Below are positions 16,584 through 24,420 of a stretch of DNA of 64,000 nucleotides, piece by piece. The stretch spans positions 62,001-126,000 of the forward strand of contig NZ_LAVA02000083.1 in NCBI RefSeq assembly GCF_000974985.2, written 5' to 3'. The first letter of the stretch is position 1. Each line of letters begins with the position of its first letter. The notes beneath the pieces are model-generated. The model was not told the origin of the DNA, ran no database searches, and saw only the letters and a list, made by a program, of their open reading frames with translations. Both the position numbers and the translations under genes were made by a program. This DNA is from Streptomyces mangrovisoli. Lineage in GTDB: Bacteria; Actinomycetota; Actinomycetes; Streptomycetales; Streptomycetaceae.

Positions 16584-17513
16584 CTACGTCTCCGCCGCGA
16601 AGCCCTGGCGCCACGAGGGGTGGCGCGGCTGCCAGCCGAGTTCCCGCTTGGCCTTGGCGTTGGAGAAGCCACGGCCCTCGGTCATCATGATCACCGCCTG
16701 GTCGCCGGCCAGCAGCCGGGCCAGCCACACCGGCACCCGCAACGGCCGCTTGGCGCCCGCGCACGCGGCCAGATGGGGCAGCCATTCGCTGGCCGGCGCC
16801 GGCTCGTCGTCGACGACGTTGAACACGCCGCGCGCCTTCTGCTCGACGGCGAGCACGGTGGCGCTCGCCGCGTCGTCGAGGTGGATCCACGAGCTGTGGC
16901 CGGTGCCGCGCCCCACCAGCGGATACTGCCGCTTGCGGATCAGTTCGACCTGGTCGTCGATGGCACCGGGCCCGTAGAAGGCGCCGTACCGCAGGACGGC
17001 ACCGCCCGCGCGCACCACCGCGTCCTCGGCGTACGCCAGCGCCTTCAGGCCCACGTTGGCCGCGGTTCCCTCCAGGAGGTCGAGGGGGTCGTCCTCGGTC
17101 TTCACCCAGCCGCCCTCGCGGATGCCGTTCCAGGACGCGTAGCCCTGGGCGACGACATGACCGACCCCGGTCGCCTGGGCCGCCGCCAGCAGATGGTCGG
17201 TGCCCTCGGTGCGCAGCCGGTTGGTGAGGGCGAACCAGCGGTCCGGATGCTTGATGTCCGGCTTTCCGGCATGGGCGAGGGAGATCGCCGTCATCTGGTG
17301 CACGACCACCTCCGGCCGGGCCCGGGCCACCGCCTCGCCGACGGACTCCGCGTCCAGCCCGTCCATCACCGCACCGTCCGCGCCCAGCCGCGCCAGCGCC
17401 CCGAGCTTGTCCGCACTCGTCGCCGTGGCCGTCACCTGATGGCCGCGCGCCACGAGCTGCGGCACCAGCCGCCGCCCCAGCACCCCGCTGCCGCCTGCCA
17501 CGAACACCCGCAT
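16584..17513 (-). CDS. NAD(P)-dependent epimerase/reductase (extended SDR)
   Basis: Extended short-chain dehydrogenase of 309 residues. It has the N-terminal GGSGVLGRRLVPQL Rossmann motif (GxxGxxG) and an HPDRWFALTNRLRTEGTDHLLAAA segment typical of NAD-dependent epimerases. The C-terminal part has a substrate-binding WIHLDDAASA segment. The usual YxxxK pair is not obvious: the ASWNG position lacks a Tyr, so catalysis may differ from the canonical type. ATG 17513 is preferred because GGGAGG precedes it. Function is unassigned beyond the family. Confidence 0.85.
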   Translation of the reverse strand: MRVFVAGGSGVLGRRLVPQLVARGHQVTATATSADKLGALARLGADGAVMDGLDAESVGEAVARARPEVVVHQMTAISLAHAGKPDIKHPDRWFALTNRLRTEGTDHLLAAAQATGVGHVVAQGYASWNGIREGGWVKTEDDPLDLLEGTAANVGLKALAYAEDAVVRAGGAVLRYGAFYGPGAIDDQVELIRKRQYPLVGRGTGHSSWIHLDDAASATVLAVEQKARGVFNVVDDEPAPASEWLPHLAACAGAKRPLRVPVWLARLLAGDQAVIMMTEGRGFSNAKAKRELGWQPRHPSWRQGFAAET

Positions 17514-17672
17514 GACGATCGCCTCCCTGCCTCGCTCACCTCTGCCTTCACCACCCGAGACCGAACGGAGCCGCCGTTTGTGACATGGGGTGCGACTTTT
17601 TCCGGGTGAGAACGCGACGCGGGACGCCAACCGGTACGCCGTCGCCTGTGACGTGGCCGCAGGCTCACCCCC

Positions 17673-18185
17673 TCAGAGCACGATGGCCTTGGCGACGGTG
17701 CTCTTGATCGCCTTCGCGGAGAACGGGCGCTGTGGGGCCAGGTGTTCGACGACCGACGCCAGCCAGTCGGCGTCGCCCAGGAGGTGGGCCCGACCCGTTC
17801 CGATCAACTGGCCCAGCAGTTCGTCGAGCAGGTAGCGGTGTGCCCAGTGGTAGTGGCGCTCGTGGTGGCTGATCTGGGCGACCCAGACCTCGTAGGGATG
17901 CCGGAGCGTCAGTGTCCAGCACGGCCCGAGGATTCCCACCGGGCCACCGCCACCGATGGAGTTGAGGAAGCCGACGGCGCGGCTGCTGCCGACCCTGCTG
18001 CCCGATATGGCGAGGCCGTCCATCGACATGAACCGCGCCCAGGGCACCAGGACCTCGCGGGTGCCGCGCCACCAGTGCTCGGCTCCTTCGGGCAGGAGGT
18101 TCACATGACCGCCCTTCGCGCCGTGCAGCGGATCGCCCAGCACCCAGTGGCCGTCCTCGGCACGCTCCAGCGGTCCCAGATACAT
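17673..18185 (-). CDS. Hypothetical protein
   Basis: Protein of 170 residues that I do not recognise. It is rich in Trp, His and Gly (HWWRGTREVLVPW, HHERHYHWAHRYLLDELL) and has a Gly-rich GGGGP turn. There is no signal peptide or membrane helix. It looks soluble and folded, and coding bias is strong. ATG 18185 has GGGAGG upstream; the longer open frame to 18398 runs through the divergent riboswitch region and is not used. It is divergent from the guanidinium exporter. Confidence 0.72.
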   Translation of the reverse strand: MYLGPLERAEDGHWVLGDPLHGAKGGHVNLLPEGAEHWWRGTREVLVPWARFMSMDGLAISGSRVGSSRAVGFLNSIGGGGPVGILGPCWTLTLRHPYEVWVAQISHHERHYHWAHRYLLDELLGQLIGTGRAHLLGDADWLASVVEHLAPQRPFSAKAIKSTVAKAIVL

Positions 18186-18372
18186 GGCCTGCCTCCCGTC
18201 GTCCGTCCGTCGAGCGGACACCCTAGGGCCGCCGTCCGCCCCGGCCGCGCGCGGGGCGGGACGGGCGGCGGCGAGCGTGTGGTCCGGGTCGGGTGCGCGC
18301 CCGGCGGCCCGGCTGACCTGCACGCACTCCTTCGGCGGTGTGCGACGATGGCTGGAGAGCCCCGATCGGCTC

Positions 18373-18420
18373 CTGGACGAGTACGCCGTACCCAGCACAC
18401 GACAAGACGGCGTAGGGGAG
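18373..18420 (+). promoter_or_regulatory. Guanidine-III (ykkC-III) riboswitch
   Basis: The sequence matches the guanidine-III aptamer. P1 is CTGG (18373-18376) with CCAG (18392-18395). P2 is GTAC (18381-18384) with GTAC (18388-18391), and its GCC loop (18385-18387) pairs with GGC (18409-18411) to form the pseudoknot. The conserved single-stranded segments GGACGAG and GACAAGACGGCG are both present. The Shine-Dalgarno GGGGAG (18415-18420) directly follows the pseudoknot, so ligand binding can control ribosome access to the SMR gene at 18428. Confidence 0.92.
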
Positions 18421-18427
18421 CTGTGTC

Positions 18428-18742
18428 ATGGCGTGGATCGTGCTGGTGCTGTCCGGCGGGCTCGAGGCGGTGTGGGCCACGGCCCTGGGGAAGTCGGCCG
18501 GACTGAGCCGCCCCCTTCCGACCGCCGTGTTCGTCGCCGGTCTCGTCCTGAGCATGTCCGGTCTGTCGTACGCCCTGCGGACCCTGCCGGTGGGTACCGG
18601 CTACGCGGTCTGGGTCGGGGTGGGCGCCGTACTGACCGCCGCGTACGCGATGATCTTCGACGGTGAGCCCGTCAGCGTGCTGAAGGTGCTGCTGCTGGCC
18701 GGGATCGTCGGCTGCGTGGGCGGCCTGAAGGCCGCGCACTGA
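18428..18742 (+). CDS. gdx: Guanidinium exporter, SMR family
   Basis: Small multidrug resistance protein of 104 residues with four membrane helices. The essential proton/substrate-coupling Glu is at residue 13 (GGLEAVWATALGKS). TLPVGTGYAVWVGVGA matches the SugE/Gdx subgroup rather than EmrE-type multidrug pumps. Gdx proteins exchange guanidinium for protons as antiparallel dimers. The guanidine-III riboswitch immediately upstream makes guanidinium export the clear role. ATG 18428 has the riboswitch-adjacent GGGGAG. It is a single gene, divergent from an unknown protein and convergent with a small membrane protein. Confidence 0.95.
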   Translation: MAWIVLVLSGGLEAVWATALGKSAGLSRPLPTAVFVAGLVLSMSGLSYALRTLPVGTGYAVWVGVGAVLTAAYAMIFDGEPVSVLKVLLLAGIVGCVGGLKAAH

Positions 18743-18748
18743 CGCCGT

Positions 18749-18790
18749 ACGGCCGGGACGCGTGAGCGAGGAGCGGGCCCGCCCGGCCGT
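18749..18790. terminator. Bidirectional terminator between convergent genes
   Basis: ACGGCCGGG (18749-18757) pairs with CCCGGCCGT (18782-18790). The intervening sequence contains a smaller GCGGGCCCGC palindrome. It lies in the 57-base gap between the guanidinium exporter and the leftward membrane protein. Confidence 0.6.
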
Positions 18791-18799
18791 CTCCCGGTG

Positions 18800-19276
18800 T
18801 CACACCGAGGGGCGCCGCCCGGCGTGGCGCTCCTGGTCCCATGCCGCGGCCAGCGCGCACCCGGCCGCCGCCAGGCCCGCGCCGAGCACGGCCGGGTTGA
18901 GGTGGGGCGGTACGGAGTCGGCGGTGTAGGAGCCGCCGTCGTCCGTCTCGCAGACGAACCGGAGGGGTACGTACGCCACGGAGTAGTCGACGACGGTCAG
19001 TGCACGCTCCGACTGGCCGGGCGTCCGGCACGGGCGCAGCGGGGAGGAGTCGGTGCCGCCGTCCTCGGCGTCCAGGACCGCACCGGCGACGCACAGCAGA
19101 CCCCACGTGTACAGCGCCACCGCGACCGCCCCGAGGAGCGCCCCGGCGGTGCGCAGCCACATCCGTCGGTCGGCGGCGCGCACCCCGACCCGGCCGATCG
19201 ACCCGAGGCCGTAACCGATGAAGAAGCAGGTGAGGACCACCCCGGCGGGGATGAACAGCAAGAGCAGCAGGGCCAT
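18800..19276 (-). CDS. Small membrane protein of unknown function
   Basis: Protein of 158 residues with three likely membrane helices: residues 1-25 (very hydrophobic start MALLLLLFIPAGVVLTCFF), 43-68, and about 128-146. Between them lies an extracytoplasmic loop with several Cys (LRPCRTPGQ, LRFVCETDD). I recognise no named domain. ATG 19276 follows GATGGGG. It is a single gene, convergent with the guanidinium exporter across a hairpin and downstream of the methyltransferase on the same strand. Confidence 0.72.
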   Translation of the reverse strand: MALLLLLFIPAGVVLTCFFIGYGLGSIGRVGVRAADRRMWLRTAGALLGAVAVALYTWGLLCVAGAVLDAEDGGTDSSPLRPCRTPGQSERALTVVDYSVAYVPLRFVCETDDGGSYTADSVPPHLNPAVLGAGLAAAGCALAAAWDQERHAGRRPSV

Positions 19277-19443
19277 CCGGCGACCCCATCAGGTCTTGAT
19301 CACCGAGGCTGTGGCCCAGTTCACAATGCGGGCAACAGGCCTGTCACAGAAGACAGTTCCGTCACTGCCGACCTCCCTGTCGGAGAGAGCAGCCGTAGGT
19401 CAGGCGCAGGCGCGGCCGCCGCCGCCGTCGAAGCCGCAGTGCC

Positions 19444-20040
19444 TCAAGGCAGCCGTCTCCCCACGACGACGCTCAGATCCGCCGCGAGCCGCAGCTCGGT
19501 GGCTCGCAGCGACGGGTGGTCGAGCCAGTGCAGCCTCGCCGTGTCCGGGGCGCCGTCGAAGTGCGGCGGCCAGGTCGTGGCCGGGGTGAAGTCGTCGATC
19601 ACGACCGTGCCGCCGGGGGAGAGCAGGCGGTCGACGTCCGCGGCGCCGTCCCCCTTCGCCTGGCCCCCGCCGTCCAGCACGAGCAGGTCGAACGGCCCGT
19701 ACGCCTCGATCCGCCGCCAGTCGCCCTGGACGATCTCCACCTCGGGCCGGTCCCGGAAGACGTCTGCCGCGGCGCGGGCCCGCTCGAGATCGCGTTCGAC
19801 GCTGACCAGCCGTACCCCCGGCGCCGCGCCGGAGGCGAGCCAGGCCAGACCGACCCCGCAGCCGGTGCCGGTCTCGGCGATGGCGCGGGGCGCGCCCGCG
19901 GCCAGCACGCTGAGCAGGCGTCCCTGCTCGGGTCTGCACGAGAGGGCGAACCCGTGCTCGCGTGCCGCGGCGACGGCCCGCCGCACCAGGTCGGGCAGCG
20001 CGTCCATGCCGACGTGGGCGTCGGTCCCGTGCAGCGACAT
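19444..20040 (-). CDS. Class I SAM-dependent methyltransferase
   Basis: Putative O-methyltransferase of 198 residues. Motif I AETGTGCGVGLAWL is near residue 57, the acidic motif II is VSVERDLERA, and FDLLVLDGGG corresponds to the metal/substrate Asp region of catechol-type O-methyltransferases. The C-terminus is short. ATG 20040 has no Shine-Dalgarno, but CATAAT ends seven bases upstream, so the mRNA may be leaderless. The substrate is unknown. It is divergent from the ECF42 operon across a GGGTGC repeat tract. Confidence 0.87.
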   Translation of the reverse strand: MSLHGTDAHVGMDALPDLVRRAVAAAREHGFALSCRPEQGRLLSVLAAGAPRAIAETGTGCGVGLAWLASGAAPGVRLVSVERDLERARAAADVFRDRPEVEIVQGDWRRIEAYGPFDLLVLDGGGQAKGDGAADVDRLLSPGGTVVIDDFTPATTWPPHFDGAPDTARLHWLDHPSLRATELRLAADLSVVVGRRLP

Positions 20041-20047
20041 GGCGTGG

Positions 20048-20053
20048 ATTATG
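20048..20053 (-). promoter_or_regulatory. -10 element of a probable leaderless promoter
   Basis: Read leftwards, CATAAT is followed by seven bases and the ATG at 20040, matching the spacing of a -10 hexamer to a +1 at the start codon. Four perfect GGGTGC repeats (20056-20079) lie immediately upstream, in the spacer and -35 region. Confidence 0.45.
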
Positions 20054-20206
20054 ACGGGTGCGGGTGCGGGTGCGGGTGCCGTTGCGGATGTGGTTGTGGT
20101 TGTGGATGTGAGTGTGAAGGGGGACGCGGGCGGGCGCGGCTGGCCGTGGTTTTCGCGGCGCACGGGTCCGACCTCCCCGACGCGTCCGAAAAAATTTCGG
20201 CGGTGA

Positions 20207-20233
20207 TGTCGAGAAGGCGTGGACGGCTCCGTC
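20207..20233 (+). promoter_or_regulatory. Probable ECF42-type autoregulated promoter
   Basis: TGTCGA (20207-20212) is followed 17 bases later by CGTC (20230-20233). These match the -35 TGTCGA and -10 CG(A/T)C described for ECF42 sigma factors, which transcribe their own DGPF-sigma operons. A GCGACC-N6-GGTCGC inverted repeat (20246-20263) lies at the expected start of transcription. Confidence 0.6.
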
Positions 20234-20285
20234 CCCGGGGTGAACGCGACCACAATGGGTCGCACCAGCACCCAGGAGAGACACC

Positions 20286-20696
20286 ATGGCCAAGTACCTG
20301 CTCCTCAAGCACTACCGCGGCGCTCCGGCGGCGGTCAACGACGTGCCGATGGACCGGTGGACCCCCGAGGAGATCTCCGCGCACATCCAGTACATGCAGG
20401 ACTTCGCGGCGCGGCTGGAGAAGACCGGCGAGTTCGTCGACGGCCAGGCGCTCGCTCCGGAGGGCACCTTCGTGCGCTACGACGGCGAGGGCCGGCCGCC
20501 GGTCACCGACGGGCCGTTCGCCGAGACGAAGGACCTCATCGCCGGCTGGATGATCATCGACGTGGACACCTACGAGCGCGCCGTCGAGCTGGCCGGGGAA
20601 CTGTCCGCGGCGCCCGGCGCGGGCGGGCGGCCCATCCACGAGTGGCTCGAACTGCGGCCCTTCCTGACCGAGCCGCCGGCCGCCATCACCGAGTAG
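20286..20696 (+). CDS. YCII-related DGPF-domain protein (ECF42 partner)
   Basis: Small cytoplasmic protein of 136 residues with a ferredoxin-like YCII fold and the DGPFAETKDLIAGW motif near residue 79. DGPF proteins are the near-constant genetic partners of ECF42 sigma factors. Their function is unresolved, although they resemble dehydratases/cyclases of the YciI type. ATG 20286 has AGGAGAGACACC upstream. The next gene starts at or just after its stop codon, so the two are translationally coupled. Confidence 0.93.
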   Translation: MAKYLLLKHYRGAPAAVNDVPMDRWTPEEISAHIQYMQDFAARLEKTGEFVDGQALAPEGTFVRYDGEGRPPVTDGPFAETKDLIAGWMIIDVDTYERAVELAGELSAAPGAGGRPIHEWLELRPFLTEPPAAITE

Positions 20697-20707
20697 TGAC
20701 GACCGCC

Positions 20708-21877
20708 ATGGACGAGGTCCTGCTGCGCAGCCTCATCCCCGGCGTGCTCACCGTCCTCGTCCGCCGCGGAGCCGACTTCGCGGCGGGCGAGGACGCCGTG
20801 CAGGACGCGCTGGTCGAGGCGCTGGGCGCCTGGCCCGCCGACCCGCCCCGCGACCCCAGGGGCTGGCTGATCACGGTGGCCTGGCGCAAGTTCCTCGACG
20901 CCACCCGCGCGGACGCGGCCCGCCGCCGGCGCGAGGACCGCGAGGGCGGGCTCCCGGAACCGGGTCCCGCGCCCGCGGCCGACGACACGCTGAAGCTGTA
21001 CTTCCTGTGCGCCCACCCGGCGCTGACCCCGTCGTCCGCCGTCGCGCTCACCCTGCGTGCCGTCGGCGGACTCACCACGCGCCAGATCGCCCGCGCGTAC
21101 CTGGTGCCCGAGGCGACGATGGCGCAGCGCATCAGCCGCGCCAAGCGGACCGTCTCCGGCGTCCGCCTGGACCGGCCCGGCGACGTCGCCACCGTGCTGC
21201 GCGTCCTCTACCTCGTCTTCAACGAGGGCTACTCCGGCGACGTCGACCTGTCCGCCGAGGCCATCCGCCTCACCCGGCAGATGGCGGCCGCGATCGACCA
21301 TCCCGAGGTGGCCGGGCTGCTCGCGCTCATGCTGCTCCACCACGCCCGCCGCGCCGCCCGCACCGCGGCCGACGGCAGCCTGGTGCCCCTCGCCGAACAG
21401 GACCGCGGCCGCTGGGACACGCACGCGATCGCGGAGGGCGTGGTGATCCTCCAGGCGGCCCTCGCGCGCGACCGGCTCGGCGAGTACCAGGCGCAGGCCG
21501 CCATCGCCGCGCTGCACGCGGACGCGTTCACGGCCGAGGAGACCGACTGGGTGCAGATCGTGGAGTGGTACGACGAGCTCGCGGGCCTGACCGACAGCCC
21601 CGTCGTCCTCCTCAACCGCGCGGTCGCCGTCGGTGAGGCCGACGGGCCGCGCGCCGGTCTGGCCGCGCTCGCCGGCCTCGATCCCGCGCTGCCCCGCTGG
21701 ACCGCCGTGTCGGCCCACCTCCACGAACGCGACGGCGACCTCGACACCGCGGCACGCCTCTACGCCGAAGCGGCCCGCAAGGCGACCAACCTCGCCGAAC
21801 GCGACCATCTCACCCGCCAGGCCGCCCGCCTCCATGTCCGCCTCGATGTCCACCGTCGCCGATCCGATCAAAAGTGA
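20708..21877 (+). CDS. ECF42-group RNA polymerase sigma factor
   Basis: Extracytoplasmic-function sigma factor of 389 residues, far longer than ordinary ECFs because of the ECF42 C-terminal TPR-like extension. Sigma region 2 (GEDAVQDALVEALGAWP, PRGWLITVAWRKFLD) and region 4 (LTTRQIARAYLVPEATMAQRISRAKR) fill about the first 160 residues. The extension contains the conserved LYLVFNEGY, HARRAAR, WDTHAI and LNRAVAV segments. No anti-sigma gene is adjacent, as expected for ECF42, whose extension is thought to provide control. A GTG at 20696, overlapping the previous stop, is an alternative start. Confidence 0.93.
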   Translation: MDEVLLRSLIPGVLTVLVRRGADFAAGEDAVQDALVEALGAWPADPPRDPRGWLITVAWRKFLDATRADAARRRREDREGGLPEPGPAPAADDTLKLYFLCAHPALTPSSAVALTLRAVGGLTTRQIARAYLVPEATMAQRISRAKRTVSGVRLDRPGDVATVLRVLYLVFNEGYSGDVDLSAEAIRLTRQMAAAIDHPEVAGLLALMLLHHARRAARTAADGSLVPLAEQDRGRWDTHAIAEGVVILQAALARDRLGEYQAQAAIAALHADAFTAEETDWVQIVEWYDELAGLTDSPVVLLNRAVAVGEADGPRAGLAALAGLDPALPRWTAVSAHLHERDGDLDTAARLYAEAARKATNLAERDHLTRQAARLHVRLDVHRRRSDQK

Positions 21878-21946
21878 AGAAAACGGGTAGGCGAGGGACG
21901 TGACAGGGGGGGCTGACCCTGGAGGCGTGGCGAAAGGGGAGCACGG

Positions 21947-22942
21947 GTGGACCTCGATGCCGGCCTCGACGAGTTGTACGGCCTGCCGCCGAGCGAGTTC
22001 ACCGCCGCCCGCGACGAGCGCGCGAAGGCGGCCCGCGCCGCCGGGGACCGCGCGCTGGCCGCACGCATCCGTGAGCTGCGCCGGCCCACCCTCTCCGCCT
22101 GGGCCGGCAATCTGCTGGTCCGCGCGCAGCCCGCCGAGGTCGAGCGGCTGCTGCGGCTGGGGGAGGCGCTGCGCCGGGCCCACCAGGAGCTGGACGGCGG
22201 AGACCTGCGCGAGCTGTCGGCGCAGCAGCACCGGCTCACCTTCGCGCTCTCGCACCAGGCGGCCCGGCTCGCCGCGGAGGCCGGGCAGCGGATCGGTGAC
22301 GGCGCCCGGCAGGAGGTCCAGGACACCCTGCACGCGGTGCTGGCCGATCCGGAGGCGGCCGCGCTGTGGTCCGAGGGCCGCCTGGCCAGGCCCCTCGGCG
22401 CGCCCGTCGGGTTCCCGGGCACGGCCGCCCTGCCGGCTTCGGCGTCTTCTGCGCGGTCCGCGCCGGCCGGGTCGGTGGCGGCGCGGCCCGAGCCCGCCGG
22501 GCGCTCGGCGGGGCGCCGTGGCTCGGGCCCGGCGGGCGAGGTCGCCGACCTCGACGCCGCCCGCACCCGCCGCCGGGAGGAGGAGGCCCGACGGGCGGAG
22601 CGGGAGCGCCGGAAGCGGGAGGAGCGATGGGAGCGCGCCCGGCACAAGGCCGAGGAGGCCGAACGGGAGTTGCGCAAGCGTGAGGGTGAACTTGTCTCCA
22701 AGGAGCAGGAGTTGAGTACCGCGGAGGGCGAGGAGGAGCAGGCCGGACAGCGCGCCGACGACCTCGCCCGCCGCCTCCACGAGGCGGAACAGGACCGGCA
22801 ACGAACCCGGGCAGCCGCACGTCACCTCCGCGACCTTGCCCGAGACGCACGACAGGCCGTCCGCGAGGCCCGCCGCCACGCCGAGTCGGCCGCCGAAGAG
22901 GCGGAGAGGAAGGCGAGTGAACTGCGCGACGGCAGTTCGTGA
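21947..22942 (+). CDS. Coiled-coil protein of unknown function
   Basis: Protein of 331 residues with two parts. Residues 1-150 form a helical domain that begins YGLPPSEFTAARDERAKAARAAGD and continues with LRRPTLSAWAGNLLV. After an Ala/Pro/Gly-rich linker (about 160-200), residues 205-331 form a highly charged Glu/Arg coiled coil (REEEARRAERERRKREERWERA). The N-terminal signature is widespread in actinomycete hypothetical proteins; no function is established. GTG 21947 follows GGGGAGCAC. It is a single gene after the ECF42 operon. Confidence 0.8.
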   Translation: MDLDAGLDELYGLPPSEFTAARDERAKAARAAGDRALAARIRELRRPTLSAWAGNLLVRAQPAEVERLLRLGEALRRAHQELDGGDLRELSAQQHRLTFALSHQAARLAAEAGQRIGDGARQEVQDTLHAVLADPEAAALWSEGRLARPLGAPVGFPGTAALPASASSARSAPAGSVAARPEPAGRSAGRRGSGPAGEVADLDAARTRRREEEARRAERERRKREERWERARHKAEEAERELRKREGELVSKEQELSTAEGEEEQAGQRADDLARRLHEAEQDRQRTRAAARHLRDLARDARQAVREARRHAESAAEEAERKASELRDGSS

Positions 22943-22963
22943 TCGGCCGCCGACGGGCGTGAA

Positions 22964-23413
22964 ATGATCCGTTACATGGAGCACTTGATCCGGCCCAGCG
23001 GTTCACCGCCCGTCAACGGCTACAGTCACGCGGTCGTCTTCAGCGGAGCGATGGTCGCCGTCTCGGGGCAGGTTCCCCTCGACGGTGACGGCAACCTGGT
23101 CGGCAAGCGGGACGCCGAGGCCCAGGTCCGGCAGGTCTACGCGAATCTGGCCGGTGCGCTCGAGGCGGCGGGCTCCGGTCTGGAGCACGTGGTCAAACTG
23201 ACGGTCTACCTGACCGACCTGGGTGATCTCGCCGTGTTCCGCAAGGTACGGGACGAGCATCAGGACGCGGAACACCCGCCCGCCTGCTCCCTGGTGAGGG
23301 TCGCCGGGCTGGTCCACCCGGACTTCCGGGTCGAGATCGACGCGCTGGCCGTCGTACCGGGTGCCGTGGCGAGTGCCGACGCGGGTGCCGAGCCACGGGC
23401 CGGGTCGCACTGA
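22964..23413 (+). CDS. RidA (YjgF/YER057c/UK114) family protein
   Basis: Reactive-intermediate deaminase-type protein of 149 residues. RidA proteins hydrolyse toxic enamine/imine intermediates formed by PLP enzymes. Family features are SGQVPLDGDGNLVG, VYANLAGALEAAGSGLEHVVKLTVYLTDL and RVAGLVHPDFRVEIDALAVV. The catalytic Arg position falls in the CSLVRVAGL segment. The C-terminal 20 residues are an Ala/Asp-rich tail. ATG 22964 or 22976 could be used. Confidence 0.9.
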   Translation: MIRYMEHLIRPSGSPPVNGYSHAVVFSGAMVAVSGQVPLDGDGNLVGKRDAEAQVRQVYANLAGALEAAGSGLEHVVKLTVYLTDLGDLAVFRKVRDEHQDAEHPPACSLVRVAGLVHPDFRVEIDALAVVPGAVASADAGAEPRAGSH

Positions 23414-23682
23414 CGCGGTGCCGAGTCGCTCACGCCGCGAGCGCGATCACGCGGCGGGCGCGCGCTCCTCGGAAGTGCGGGAAGTCCCGCATACCTCGGG
23501 CGCCGCGGCAGCCACCGGGTGCCGCGTGCCGCCGAGGACCAGCCTCAGGTGGACTCCCTCGGTCTTCCCGCGGCTTGAGTTCGGGCTGCCGGGATACCCG
23601 TCTGTCATGGCGAGGCCTGGCGAGGTCTGGCGCGCAGCGAACTGCGCCTGGCACAGGCCGAGATCGAGGAGAGTGTGCACCG

Positions 23683-24162
23683 ATGACCCAGCCTCCGCAC
23701 GACGAACCCACCGCGCAGAACCCGCAGGAGCTGCGGGAGCAGGTCGAGCAGACCCGGCACGAGCTCGGCCGGACCGTCGAGACGCTCGCGGCGAAGACCG
23801 ACGTCAAGTCCCGCGCCCAGGAGAAGGCGGCCGAGGCCAGGACCAAGGCCGCCGAGGTGAAGGAGCAGGCGGCGCACAAGGCCGTCGAGGTGAAGGAGCA
23901 GGCCGCGCACAAGGCGGCCGAGGTCAAGGAGCAGGCCGCGCACAAGGCCGCCGAGGCCGGGCGGAAGGCCGCTGCCACCGCCGGTGACGTGCGGCAGCGG
24001 ACCGCGCAGGCCGCGGCGGGCGCACAGGAGAAGCTGCCGGAGCCCGTGCGGGTCAGGGCCGCGCAGGGCGCACGCCTCGCGCGGGACAACCGCGTGGTGC
24101 TCCTCGCGGCCGCCGGAGCCGCCGCGGCCGTCTGGTGCGTACGCCGCCACCGCAAGGGCTGA
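23683..24162 (+). CDS. DUF3618 protein with 11-residue helical repeats
   Basis: Protein of 159 residues. The N-terminal DUF3618 segment (PQELREQVEQTRHELGRTVETLAAKTDVKSRA) is followed by three nearly identical 11-residue repeats (consensus KAAEVKEQAAH, residues 55-87) and a further degenerate one. It ends with a single membrane helix (VVLLAAAGAAAAVWCV) and a basic tail. The repeats are amphipathic and LEA/apolipoprotein-like, suggesting a surface-lying helix anchored to the inner membrane. They are 33-base tandem repeats in DNA. ATG 23683 follows GAGGAGAG. A role in envelope stress is plausible but unproven. Confidence 0.83.
   Translation: MTQPPHDEPTAQNPQELREQVEQTRHELGRTVETLAAKTDVKSRAQEKAAEARTKAAEVKEQAAHKAVEVKEQAAHKAAEVKEQAAHKAAEAGRKAAATAGDVRQRTAQAAAGAQEKLPEPVRVRAAQGARLARDNRVVLLAAAGAAAAVWCVRRHRKG
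23845..23943 (+). repeat. 33-bp tandem repeat inside DUF3618 gene
   Basis: Three consecutive 33-base copies (23845-23877, 23878-23910, 23911-23943) encode KAAEVKEQAAH-type units, followed by a partial fourth copy. Synonymous differences show the copies are not brand new. Confidence 0.85.
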
Positions 24163-24215
24163 CCGCGGGGTGGGATCGGGACCGCCCGGGGATCGATCGC
24201 CCGGAGAAGGGGGAC

Positions 24216-24257
24216 GGGCCGGGGCGGCGGCAGTGGGCCGTGCCGCCGCCCCGGCCC
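24216..24257 (+). terminator. Terminator after DUF3618 gene
   Basis: A perfect 17-base stem (24216-24232 with 24241-24257) with an 8-base loop lies 54 bases after the stop codon. Confidence 0.75.
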
Positions 24258-24337
24258 GCTCCGGCCCCCGCCCCGACCCGCTCCCGGGCGCCCGCGGCCC
24301 GCCGCCGTACCCGCAAGTAGCGAGCCCACAGGGTGGA

Positions 24338-24349
24338 AAACGTTGCACA
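24338..24349 (+). promoter_or_regulatory. LacI-type operator-like site before MFS gene
   Basis: AAACGTTGCACA shares the form RAMCGTTRYACW with sites before the ABC importer (27124) and before the LacI gene itself (26941, other strand). It lies just upstream of a plausible promoter, CTGACG (24358-24363) - 17 bases - TACGAT (24381-24386). That promoter also argues that the MFS starts after 24390. Confidence 0.55.
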
Positions 24350-24420
24350 ACAGTGTCCTGACGTGCAGGGACGCCGTGGTTACGATGCCCGGGCCACGAC
24401 GCACCACCCGGAGTGAACCC

